7,780 bases of DNA, taken from positions 1-7,780 of the forward strand of contig CAZKMM010000119.1 of NCBI GenBank assembly GCA_964553915.1. The letters are read 5' to 3'. A program made the translations under genes and the position numbers. Source of the stretch: CAZKMM01 sp964553915. Its GTDB lineage: Bacteria; RBG-13-61-14; DRUE01. Below the pieces are notes generated by a model. The model was not told the origin of the DNA. It saw only the letters and a program-made list of their open reading frames with translations, and ran no database searches. This document shows, piece after piece, positions 1 through 6,807 of the stretch; position 1 is the first letter of the stretch; the number at the start of each line of letters is the position of its first letter.

Positions 1-366
1 ATCAAAATCATAGACCTGGCAAAAGATTTAATTCATCTTTCCGGACTAACCCCTGCCGAAGATATTGAAATAATTTTTACTGGAATTCGTCCGGGAGAAA
101 AATTATTTGAAGAATTAAGCTTTAAAAACGAAAATATGATAAGAACAACCCACGAAAAGATTTATCAATTAAAAATGAATGGAAATTTTAAAATTGACTT
201 AGAAAAAGAACTTAATCTATTAGAAAATTTTCTCAAAAAACAAGATAATCAAGAAAGATTAAAAGCCTGGCTCAAGCGTTTAATTCCTGAATATCAAAGC
301 TGGGGTGGAGAAACAAAAGAACCTAAAGGAGGAATCACACATGGAAGAACTCGTTCCACAGTCTGA
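1..366 (+). CDS. C-terminal part of a CapD/FlaA1-type nucleotide-sugar epimerase/dehydratase (5' end outside window)
   Basis: The frame is open from the first base and ends at TGA 364-366, giving the last 121 residues of a protein that begins upstream. Residues 1-39 show the conserved C-terminal signature of long membrane-type SDR enzymes of the CapD/FlaA1/WbpM/PglF group: IKIIDLAKDLI, then a short Ser-Gly-Leu turn, then FTGIRPGEKLFEEL (visible residues 26-39). In that family the enzyme is usually a UDP-GlcNAc 4,6-dehydratase or C4/C5 epimerase that makes modified sugars for surface glycans. The catalytic Tyr-x-x-x-Lys and the Rossmann Gly motif lie outside the window, so the exact reaction cannot be told. 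After the signature comes a charged helical tail. The last 26 bp overlap the start of the Wzc-like gene, which fits an operon. Family membership is fairly sure; substrate is unknown. Confidence 0.85.
   Translation: MKIIDLAKDLIHLSGLTPAEDIEIIFTGIRPGEKLFEELSFKNENMIRTTHEKIYQLKMNGNFKIDLEKELNLLENFLKKQDNQERLKAWLKRLIPEYQSWGGETKEPKGGITHGRTRSTV
325..332 (+). promoter_or_regulatory. Strong ribosome binding site that sets the start of the Wzc-like gene
   Basis: AAAGGAGG lies 8 nt before ATG 341, a near-perfect Shine-Dalgarno match and spacing. It lies inside the end of the upstream epimerase gene. An in-frame GTG at 305 would add 12 residues but has no comparable site in front of it, so ATG 341 is preferred. 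Confidence 0.85.
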
Positions 367-2899
367 ACCTCAGCTGGAAAAATATCTTGCTCCTGGTAAA
401 GATATCTTTTCGGAGCAACAAACTGCTAATTTGTCAGATTATATCCGCATTTTTATTAGAAGAAAGTGGTCTATCTTTTTGATTTTCTCCAGTGTAATAA
501 TAATTGCGCTGGTTTATAATTTTACCGCAACTAAATATTATCGGGCAAGAAGTACTATTATGATTCGCCCTCAAGTCTCTTCAGATATTCTAAAAACTAA
601 ACAAATCGTTTTTCCCAATTATTATGAAAAAAGAAGTGGTTTTGAAACCAAAGTAAATATCATAACAACCCTTCCTATCTTGACTCGTGCCGGAAAAATC
701 TTGGTTGAAAAGGGATATTTTCGCCCCCCTAATTTTGAACAATTAAATGAAGAGCAGAAAGAACTTTTATATAAAAAAGTTGGAAAAGCTTTAAGAGGAA
801 AAGTTTCATCTAAAAATATTGAAAAAACTCGTCTGGTTGATATTTTTGTAATTGACACTGACCCTAAAAGAGTCGCAGCAATTGCCAATGCGGTGGCAGA
901 AGCTATGGTTGAATATAATAGCTTAGAACAAGAGATGATTTCTTACAATTCCCTAAAATTTCTTAATCAGCAGTTAGAAAACGCTCGCAAGCGGTTAAGC
1001 GAAGCTGAAAATAAGCTTTACCAATATAAACAAAAAAATAAAATTTTTGAAACCCGGGTTGACAAATCTCAACTTGCTGGTCAAAAAATGGGGCTTGAAA
1101 GTAGAATTAGGGACCTCGATACCCAAATTAAAATTTTAAACACGAAAATAGAAGGACTGCGTTCCCTTCTTACCCGCAAAGATTACAATAAATATACTCC
1201 TTTTCAAACTGAAGATGAACTATTACGGAGTTTAAATCAGGAGCTGGTATCCGCAGAGATAGAATATGAATTGCTAACGCAACGATATAAACAGGAGCAT
1301 CCATTAGTAAAACAAGCGCGGGAAAGAATAGATATATTAAAGAAAAAATTTGAAGAAGAGCTCAACAAAAATATACACGCCTTAGAGATGAGGAAAAAAT
1401 TATTTCTAGCTGAGAGGCAAAAATTAGAAAAAGATTTAGAAGATGTTAATAAAAAGGCAATGGAGATAATAAGCAAAGATGCTGAATATATTGTTTTAGA
1501 AAGAGAGGCAAATTCAGCTCGGGAGCTTTTCAATAATTTATTATCTGCAGTTAAAGAAGCGAATATTCAGGCTCAGGGTTCTTTTGAAGATATGATCTAT
1601 ATTTATGAATATGCAGAACCGTCCTTTCGTCCCATCAAACCTAAAAAAATCTTAAATTTAATCATAGCTTCTCTGTTAGGGATATTTTTGGGAATAAGTT
1701 GGGCAATAATGGCAGAAATGATGGACCGCACTATACGGGTTCCGGAAGATGTAGAATTCCACAATAGAATTCCTATTCTTTCTCTTTTACCTTCTCTGGA
1801 AGAGAATTTAGTAAAGGGTAAATACCCTCTGGTGGTCCTGGAAAAGCCTCGTTCCCTCTATTCCGAAGGAATTCTTCATTTAAGAGCTAATCTCAGACTG
1901 ATCATCGCTCGTCAGGGTTTAAAAACATTAATTCTTACCAGTAGTGGTCCCAGAGAGGGGAAGTCTATGGTCTCAGCTAATCTTTCAGCATCTATAGCTC
2001 AGGAAGGAATTCGTACCTTGCTCATTGACGCAGACCTTCGGCGTCCGGTTCAGCATCGTTATTTTAAAATTGATAAAGACCAAGGTATCACCTGGGCAAT
2101 CATTGAGCTCCTTCAGAACCAAAAATGGAAGGAATCCATAGAGGAATATACCTTTGGCGATCTGCATCTCCTTCTAAAACTTCAAAAGCAAAATGGTCTG
2201 CTGAGTCTTAATTTTAATTCATCCTATCCTCTCCACTTACTTTATCAAAACGGGCGGATTGTCGCGGGAAATATCAAAGAATGGAGGGAGACTTTTAAAG
2301 CCAGTTTAGATGATTTGACTCCGGAAGAAATAAAAATAGAATGGCAGGAATCAACTAGTGAATATAAACTACTTCCTAGTATTAAACCAGAAGAGGTGGA
2401 AGAATTCTTTAGTCAGTTCCCGGGGCTTACTTTCCCTTCGGTGTTAAGTTATCGTTTGTTCAATGACTTTACTCATTCTATAGAATCCGTAGAAGGATTA
2501 AGAGTAATGCCCTCGGGGCCAATTCCCTCTAACCCCGCGGAAATTCTTGGCTCCGTTTATTTCAGAAGCTTGGTGGATTTGCTTAAACCTCATTTTGATC
2601 TGATTATCTTTGATACCGCTCCCTGCTGGCCTTTAAGTGATGTCAGCTTGCTTTCACAGGTAGCAGATGGCTTAATTCTTCTCGTGCGAGCTCATCGGTC
2701 TAATTGGGATGCCCTTAACAAAAATATGCAAATGCTTCGAATGCTCAACTTCAAAGTCCTGGGAGCGATTTTCAACGACTTTGATGTAAAACGGGAAAGA
2801 TATTACTATGGGAAATATTACCATTATCATTATTATTACTATTACTATTATTACCAGTATGGATATTACAGCTCAGAAGAAGCTGAAAAAAGTAGCTAG
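341..2899 (+). CDS. Wzc/GumC-type polysaccharide co-polymerase with BY-kinase domain, inserted PATAN-like block and poly-tyrosine tail
   Basis: This 852-residue inner-membrane protein should set polysaccharide chain length and autophosphorylate on tyrosine. Residues are numbered from ATG 341. The Wzz domain starts near residue 30, with TM1 at about 43-61. A long periplasmic part, rich in predicted coiled coil (about 205-420), ends in a Pro-rich stretch (PSFRPIKPKK) before TM2 at about 437-458. The cytoplasmic BY-kinase has Walker A SGPREGKS (K541), Walker A' LLIDADLRRP (560-569) and Walker B DLIIFDTAP (753-761), so the core looks active. The canonical SGPIPSNPAEILGS stretch follows at about 725-738. 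A' to B spans about 190 residues, against about 80 in E. coli Wzc. The extra part contains a PATAN/DUF4388-like stretch at about 603-648. The oligomerisation motif EX2RX2R is E509-x2-Leu-x2-R515, with the first Arg lost. The C-terminus is a tyrosine cluster (821-843), the usual autophosphorylation site of this family. No partner phosphatase or outer-membrane exporter is visible here. Confidence 0.93.
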   Translation: MEELVPQSEPQLEKYLAPGKDIFSEQQTANLSDYIRIFIRRKWSIFLIFSSVIIIALVYNFTATKYYRARSTIMIRPQVSSDILKTKQIVFPNYYEKRSGFETKVNIITTLPILTRAGKILVEKGYFRPPNFEQLNEEQKELLYKKVGKALRGKVSSKNIEKTRLVDIFVIDTDPKRVAAIANAVAEAMVEYNSLEQEMISYNSLKFLNQQLENARKRLSEAENKLYQYKQKNKIFETRVDKSQLAGQKMGLESRIRDLDTQIKILNTKIEGLRSLLTRKDYNKYTPFQTEDELLRSLNQELVSAEIEYELLTQRYKQEHPLVKQARERIDILKKKFEEELNKNIHALEMRKKLFLAERQKLEKDLEDVNKKAMEIISKDAEYIVLEREANSARELFNNLLSAVKEANIQAQGSFEDMIYIYEYAEPSFRPIKPKKILNLIIASLLGIFLGISWAIMAEMMDRTIRVPEDVEFHNRIPILSLLPSLEENLVKGKYPLVVLEKPRSLYSEGILHLRANLRLIIARQGLKTLILTSSGPREGKSMVSANLSASIAQEGIRTLLIDADLRRPVQHRYFKIDKDQGITWAIIELLQNQKWKESIEEYTFGDLHLLLKLQKQNGLLSLNFNSSYPLHLLYQNGRIVAGNIKEWRETFKASLDDLTPEEIKIEWQESTSEYKLLPSIKPEEVEEFFSQFPGLTFPSVLSYRLFNDFTHSIESVEGLRVMPSGPIPSNPAEILGSVYFRSLVDLLKPHFDLIIFDTAPCWPLSDVSLLSQVADGLILLVRAHRSNWDALNKNMQMLRMLNFKVLGAIFNDFDVKRERYYYGKYYHYHYYYYYYYYQYGYYSSEEAEKSS
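2147..2284 (+). other. PATAN/DUF4388-like segment inserted in the BY-kinase domain
   Basis: Residues about 603-648 of the Wzc-like protein read as leucine-rich helix (FGDLHLLLKLQKQNG), short strands (LLSLNF), then a hydrophobic strand and turn (LHLLYQNGRIVAG). This order matches my recollection of the PATAN/DUF4388 pattern: a D-L-x-x-L-L-x-L start, a K/Q-x-G-x-L strand, then a strand with F/Y-x-x-G-x-I-V-x-A/G. The known families use it as a regulatory or interaction module. It lies between Walker A' and Walker B, where ordinary BY-kinases have only a short linker. The assignment is by eye and is moderate at best. Confidence 0.5.
2801..2869 (+). repeat. Poly-tyrosine coding tract (TAT/TAC repeats)
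   Basis: Seventeen of 23 codons are tyrosine, including eight in a row, mixed with His, Gly, Lys and Gln. Codons alternate TAT and TAC, so the tract is a trinucleotide-like low-complexity run that could change length in steps of one residue by slippage without breaking the frame. It forms the C-terminal tyrosine cluster of the BY-kinase. Confidence 0.9.
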
Positions 2900-2917
2900 T
2901 GGAAAACATAAGCAGAA

Positions 2918-4192
2918 TTGAAGCGGAATTTTAATAATAAAATAAAGCTGGCTATTAGCTCACCTCTGATTCTGATTATTTTTTTTGCCATTTTTTTCCG
3001 GGGAGCAGTCGCGGAGATATATTGGTATCCAATTGCCATTTCTATCATTTTGATTTTTTTCTTAACTTTTTTTCTTGGGGAAAAAAAAATTATTCCCCCT
3101 CCTTATTTTCTGGGTTTAGAAAAACTTTTTATTATCTGGCTCGGCTGGATAATAATATCCGGATTCACCTCCCCACATCGCTGGAATACAGTTTTTGCTC
3201 TGGAAAGAATTCTGGTGGGAATTATCTTTTTGTATCTTTGTCTCTGGATTTTTCAAAGCAGACAATCTAGAAAATTTTTATTGTGGTCTTTATTTTTCAT
3301 CGGGTTATTTTATTCCTTTTTTGGTTTGCTCTCCTATTTTACAAAAAATTCCCTGTTTTTGATGGCAGATAATCTCGGTTTGGTGCGGGGTAGCTTTGTC
3401 AACCACAACAGCTTTGCGGGTTTGATGCTTCTTTGTTTTTTCCTGGGAGTAGGAATTCTACTTTCTCAAGAATCAGAAAAGAGCCTTTTAGCCAGTGAAA
3501 TTTGGGCAAAAAGAGCCTTTTTAATTTTTCCCCTCCTACTAATAACCCTTGCTTTAGGATTTTCCTTAAGCAGAAGTGGATGGTTGGCTTTGGGTTTTAC
3601 GATACTACTCTTTATCATCTGGCTAAGTTTTTACCAATCCAGTAAAAAATTTCGTAAATATCTACCTTTGGTTTTAGGATTAATAATAATCAGTCTTATT
3701 TTGCTTTTGATTTTAGAGAAAGGAGCGATAAAAAAACGAGCCCAAACTCTAACAGAATTTTTTACCGAACCCATCACAGGATTGACTTTAACCGGAAGGG
3801 CAAAAATCTGGAAGAGCTCTATATTAATGATTAAAGACCATCCTTTTGTGGGAGTGGGACCGGGATGTTTTTGGCTGGAATATCCCAAATATCGCCAGAA
3901 GGGAGAGCTCCATGGGATAAGACATTCTCATAACGATTTATTGGAACTGGGAGCTGAAACCGGGATAATCGGTCTCTGTCTTACCCTCCTCTTGGCTTAT
4001 CAAATCATTCGCCAAATCCGTAACAATTATAAATTGTTAACTTCTCGCTTTGAAAAGAGGATATTCCGAGGAGTCTCTTTTGGTTTGTTTGCTTTTCTTC
4101 TTCAGGATCAGGTTGACTTTCATTTTCATATCCCCGGGCTCTATTATTATTTCCTGGCTCTGCTTTCCTTTTTGCTGGGGGCAAAAAAATGA
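2918..4192 (+). CDS. O-antigen ligase / Wzy-type polymerase family membrane protein
   Basis: This 424-residue protein is strongly hydrophobic, with about 11-12 likely membrane segments. It belongs to the O-antigen ligase superfamily (WaaL, Wzy and PglL relatives), which joins or transfers lipid-linked sugar chains on the outer face of the inner membrane. Its signatures are in the usual order: VRGSFVNHNSFAG (156-168), SLSRSGW (216-222), GRAKIWKSSILMIKDHPFVG (293-312) followed by VGPG, then RHSHNDLLELGAETGIIGL in the large periplasmic loop and next helix (335-353), where the His of HSHND corresponds to the conserved functional His. Ligase and polymerase cannot be told apart by sequence. The start is uncertain: an in-frame TAA at 2909 forces a downstream start, no ATG is nearby, and TTG 2918 has only a poor SD-like match. 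It lies 18 bp after the Wzc-like gene and overlaps the next gene by 4 bp. Its first part is full of long T and A runs. Confidence 0.92.
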   Translation: MKRNFNNKIKLAISSPLILIIFFAIFFRGAVAEIYWYPIAISIILIFFLTFFLGEKKIIPPPYFLGLEKLFIIWLGWIIISGFTSPHRWNTVFALERILVGIIFLYLCLWIFQSRQSRKFLLWSLFFIGLFYSFFGLLSYFTKNSLFLMADNLGLVRGSFVNHNSFAGLMLLCFFLGVGILLSQESEKSLLASEIWAKRAFLIFPLLLITLALGFSLSRSGWLALGFTILLFIIWLSFYQSSKKFRKYLPLVLGLIIISLILLLILEKGAIKKRAQTLTEFFTEPITGLTLTGRAKIWKSSILMIKDHPFVGVGPGCFWLEYPKYRQKGELHGIRHSHNDLLELGAETGIIGLCLTLLLAYQIIRQIRNNYKLLTSRFEKRIFRGVSFGLFAFLLQDQVDFHFHIPGLYYYFLALLSFLLGAKK

Positions 4193-5397
4193 GTTTGTTG
4201 ATAAAAATAATTGGCTATTTTCTTTTGCTCCTCACACTGCTAGGAGCTGGTAAGCAATGGCTTTTTTCCTACAATTTTTCACAGGGGGAAAAATTATATC
4301 AGGAAAATCAATTTGTAGAAGCAATTTGGAAAACCAAACAGGCAATAAAATATTTTCCCTCTCATCCTGAACCTCATCGGCTTTTGGCGAAAATCTATCT
4401 TGAATTACTCCCTACGAGGCGGAGCGAGCAAAAAGAAATTTTAAGAAAAGCGGAAGAGGAAATTTTAAAAGCGATTTCTCTTGAGCCTGGATATCCTTAT
4501 TACTGGTCATTATTGGGAAGGATATCAGAATTATTGGAACAGCTGAGAGAAATTCCTCAAATATCTCCCAGAAAAGCTTTTCATCGTGCCTGCCTGATTG
4601 ACCCCAATAATCCTTTATTCCCAGCGATGTATACGGGATATCTAATACGAAAAAAGGATTTTGAGCCGGCTTTAATCCTGATCAAGAAGCTCTTGGAACT
4701 CTCCCCATCCACTGCCTTAGAACTTGGTAAAATCTGGCTTCATTACAACCCAGAACCAGAACCACTTTTAAAAATGTTTTCCTCAAATCCAGAAACTCTG
4801 GGAGAGTTTTGCGAATGGATGATGCATAATACCGACCAAAAATCTCTTGCTCTTAAATATTTTGAAGCCATCTATCAAAAATATCCCAAACAAAATAAAC
4901 TAATATTTCGGTATGCGCGTATTCTTTTGAATACAGGAGAAGAATGCGAAAAAATTAAACAAGTCCTTGAGCCATTTTTTTCCTCCCCTCTGGAGGAGCC
5001 TGCTCTTAAAATATATTCCAGCTGTCTTTACCGACAAAAAAAATGGCAAGAAGAAGAGAAAGTGCTTTTAAAACTAATTCGTATCTCTCCAGATTCGGCT
5101 CATTATCGTCAAATTCTATCGCGGGTTTATCTAAATACCGGACAGGGAGAGAAAGCTAAAGAACAATTGCTCTGGCTTTTGGAAAATGCTCCCCAAGGAA
5201 TTGATCGGGGAAAAATCTATCTATCTCTGGCAAAAATCTACCAAAAAGAATCAAACCAAGAAAAGGCTTTGGAATATTATCAAAAATATCTAAAATTAAA
5301 TCCTGAAAATAAAAAAATAAGGCAAAAAATAGAAGAACTTACCCCTGAGCAAAGAGAGATAATTTATTCTCCCTGGAGGTTGGAAAATGAAAAATGA
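4189..5397 (+). CDS. Membrane-anchored TPR protein, likely partner of the O-antigen ligase/polymerase
   Basis: This 402-residue protein has one N-terminal hydrophobic segment (about 4-20, IKIIGYFLLLLTLLGAG) with no clear cleavage site, so it is probably anchored with the rest in the periplasm. Tetratricopeptide-like helix pairs follow: one at about 28-60 (SQGEKLYQENQFVEAIWKTK...), others near 61-100, 104-140 and 144-172, a degenerate middle, and clear ones at about 303-335 and 340-373 (YLSLAKIYQKESNQEKALEY). TPR arrays bind proteins and have no activity of their own. The ATG shares ATGA with the stop of the ligase gene, so translation is probably coupled and the two products made in step. In several relatives of the ligase family a TPR region is fused to its C-terminus; here it looks like the same arrangement in two genes. 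The exact role is inferred. Confidence 0.85.
   Translation: MSLLIKIIGYFLLLLTLLGAGKQWLFSYNFSQGEKLYQENQFVEAIWKTKQAIKYFPSHPEPHRLLAKIYLELLPTRRSEQKEILRKAEEEILKAISLEPGYPYYWSLLGRISELLEQLREIPQISPRKAFHRACLIDPNNPLFPAMYTGYLIRKKDFEPALILIKKLLELSPSTALELGKIWLHYNPEPEPLLKMFSSNPETLGEFCEWMMHNTDQKSLALKYFEAIYQKYPKQNKLIFRYARILLNTGEECEKIKQVLEPFFSSPLEEPALKIYSSCLYRQKKWQEEEKVLLKLIRISPDSAHYRQILSRVYLNTGQGEKAKEQLLWLLENAPQGIDRGKIYLSLAKIYQKESNQEKALEYYQKYLKLNPENKKIRQKIEELTPEQREIIYSPWRLENEK
5375..5379 (+). promoter_or_regulatory. Ribosome binding site for the nucleotide-sugar dehydrogenase gene
   Basis: GGAGG lies 7 nt before ATG 5387 and inside the last codons of the TPR gene. It decides the start, which overlaps the end of the TPR gene by 11 bp. 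The nearby ATG at 5394 is in another frame. Confidence 0.8.
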
Positions 5398-6676
5398 ACA
5401 AAAGCTAAAAAATAAAATTGAGAATAAAAAAGCGATTATCTCCGTGATTGGATTAGGATATGTTGGTCTTCCTCTTGCTTTAAGTTTTTGCGAAAATAAT
5501 TTTACCTGCCTGGGAATAGATATTGACCCGGCGCGAATTAAACAACTAAAAAAAGGCATCAGCCCCCTGCCCGAGATTAGCCCTAAACAAATTCTGGCTC
5601 AGATCAAACAATCCCGCCTGCTTCTTTTTTCTTCCTATGAGCCAATTAAAAAAGCCGATGCTATCATTATTTGCGTCCCTACCCCTTTAAGTAAAAGCAA
5701 AGACCCAGATTTCAGCTTTGTCTTAAATGCCACCGAAGAAGTGGGAAAACGACTGAAAAGAGCTCAAATCGTGGTAATAGAAAGCACGGTTTATCCAGGA
5801 ATGACTTTAGAAGTAATTGCTCCCCGGCTCCAAGAACTGAGTGGATTAACCCCAGGCAGAGATTTTTATCTGGCAATGAGCCCGGAGCGAATAGACCCGG
5901 GAAATAAAAAATATGGTTTAAAAAACACTCCTCGGGTGGTGGGCGGGATTACTCCCAAAAGCACCCGGCTTGCTAAATTTCTTTATCAGCAGATTATTGA
6001 CCGGGTAATTCCAGTAAGCTCTCCCACGGTGGCAGAAATGACCAAACTTTTAGAAAACACCTTCCGGGCAATCAACATCGGTTTGGTCAACGAGATTGCG
6101 ATGATTTGCGACCGGCTGGGAGTTGATGTCTGGGAGGTAATAGAATCTGCCAGCACCAAGCCTTTTGGGTTTATGACTTTTTATCCTGGTCCGGGGATTG
6201 GTGGGCATTGTATCCCGGTTGACCCGATTTATCTTTCCTGGAAAATGCGGAGCATAAATTACCGGGCTCGGTTCATTGAGCTTGCCAGTGAAATCAACTC
6301 GCAAATGCCCGAGTTCTGGGTGGAAAAAATAGAACAAGCACTCAACCAGAAGAAAAAGCCCCTGAAAGGAGCAAAAATTCTGGTTCTGGGTATAACCTAT
6401 AAAAAAGATATCCCGGACCTGCGGGAATCTCCAGCTCTGGAAATCATTCAGCTTTTAATCAAAAGAGGAGCCAAGTTAAACTATTCCGACCCATTTTTCC
6501 CAGAAATTGACCTGCTGGGAAAAAAATTAAAAAGCAAAAAAATCACCCAAAAACTGCTGGAAAAAATGGACTGCATTTTCCTTGCTACTGACCACTCCGC
6601 TTTTGATTATCAGCTGATTAAATCCAGCCCGGCTTTGAAGATTGATACCAGAGGGGTGCTTAGACGCTTGAAATAA
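5387..6676 (+). CDS. UDP-N-acetylhexosamine (WbpA/WecC-type) 6-dehydrogenase
   Basis: This cytoplasmic enzyme of 429 residues is full length for the UDP-glucose/GDP-mannose dehydrogenase superfamily, which oxidises C6 of a nucleotide sugar to a uronic acid with two NAD+. The N-terminal Rossmann domain has GLGYVGLPLA (22-31) and an acidic strand end (D45, D47). The ICVPTP loop is at 95-100 and EST at 132-134. The central domain has NTFRAINIGLVNE (224-236) and the catalytic Cys275 in GGHCIPVDP (272-280), preceded by KPFGFMTFYPGPG. The C-terminal domain has GITYKKDIPDLRESPALEI (335-353), and D420-x-R422 lies near the end. The KPFG...PGPG form of the active-site segment is what I associate with the WbpA/TviB (UDP-GlcNAc) branch, but UDP-ManNAc remains possible. 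It is the last gene of the operon and supplies an acidic sugar for the polysaccharide. No terminator follows. Confidence 0.94.
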   Translation: MKNEQKLKNKIENKKAIISVIGLGYVGLPLALSFCENNFTCLGIDIDPARIKQLKKGISPLPEISPKQILAQIKQSRLLLFSSYEPIKKADAIIICVPTPLSKSKDPDFSFVLNATEEVGKRLKRAQIVVIESTVYPGMTLEVIAPRLQELSGLTPGRDFYLAMSPERIDPGNKKYGLKNTPRVVGGITPKSTRLAKFLYQQIIDRVIPVSSPTVAEMTKLLENTFRAINIGLVNEIAMICDRLGVDVWEVIESASTKPFGFMTFYPGPGIGGHCIPVDPIYLSWKMRSINYRARFIELASEINSQMPEFWVEKIEQALNQKKKPLKGAKILVLGITYKKDIPDLRESPALEIIQLLIKRGAKLNYSDPFFPEIDLLGKKLKSKKITQKLLEKMDCIFLATDHSAFDYQLIKSSPALKIDTRGVLRRLK

Positions 6677-6704
6677 AGCCGGGGGATGATAAGATAAAAA
6701 CAAA

Positions 6705-6776
6705 GCCGGTGTAGCTCAGCGGTAGAGCAGCTGATTCGTAATCAGCAGGTCGGGGGTTCAAATCCCCCCGCCGGCT
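6705..6776 (+). tRNA. tRNA-Thr (anticodon CGT)
   Basis: A complete cloverleaf can be folded by eye. The acceptor stem pairs GCCGGTG (6705-6711) with CGCCGGC (6769-6775), including one U-G pair. The D arm is GCTC/GAGC (6714-6717 with 6725-6728). The anticodon stem GCTGA/TCAGC encloses loop TTCGTAA with anticodon CGT at 6737-6739. The T arm is GGGGG/CCCCC around TTCAAAT. The discriminator is T6776, and CCA is not encoded because CATTG follows. The anticodon reads ACG threonine codons. The gene lies 28 bp after the dehydrogenase gene on the same strand, so it could be read through from the operon or have its own promoter; neither is visible. Confidence 0.97.
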
Positions 6777-6807
6777 CATTGATTTTAAATTTGTCTTTGG
6801 AGTTATG

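Noticed and set aside
305..340. GTG 305 as the start of the Wzc-like gene, adding 12 residues
   Set aside because: No SD site in front of it, while ATG 341 has a near-perfect AAAGGAGG at 8 nt; the added residues are charged and not part of the Wzz domain.
622..1533. Antisense open frames inside the Wzc-like gene (622-888 and 1237-1533)
   Set aside because: They lie wholly opposite a well-supported gene, have Ser/Phe/Leu-rich translations typical of reversed Lys/Glu codons, and show no motif.
1985..2167. Antisense open frame opposite the kinase domain
   Set aside because: Sixty codons only, fully covered by Walker A' and insert coding sequence of the real gene.
3077..3098. Inverted repeat GGGGAA ... 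TTCCCC with a 10-nt loop as a terminator
   Set aside because: Only six pairs, inside a gene, and no T run follows it in the correct place; composition explains it.
3022..3270. Forward open frame overlapping the ligase gene in another frame
   Set aside because: Its translation is an Phe/Ser/Tyr-rich frameshift of the membrane helices with no domain; the main frame has all family motifs.
3631..3888. Antisense open frame in the ligase gene
   Set aside because: Opposite conserved ligase motifs and with no recognisable protein features.
4050..4253. Small forward frame bridging the ligase and TPR genes
   Set aside because: Both genes it overlaps are well supported and joined by ATGA; the small frame has no SD site or motif.
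5296..6337. Antisense open frames opposite the TPR end and the dehydrogenase (5296-5559, 6050-6337)
   Set aside because: They mirror conserved dehydrogenase motifs and have no independent support.
6675..6709. Direct repeat AAAGCCGG before the tRNA (6675-6682 and 6702-6709)
   Set aside because: Eight bases only and GC-palindromic at its core; no sign of a promoter, terminator or processing site.
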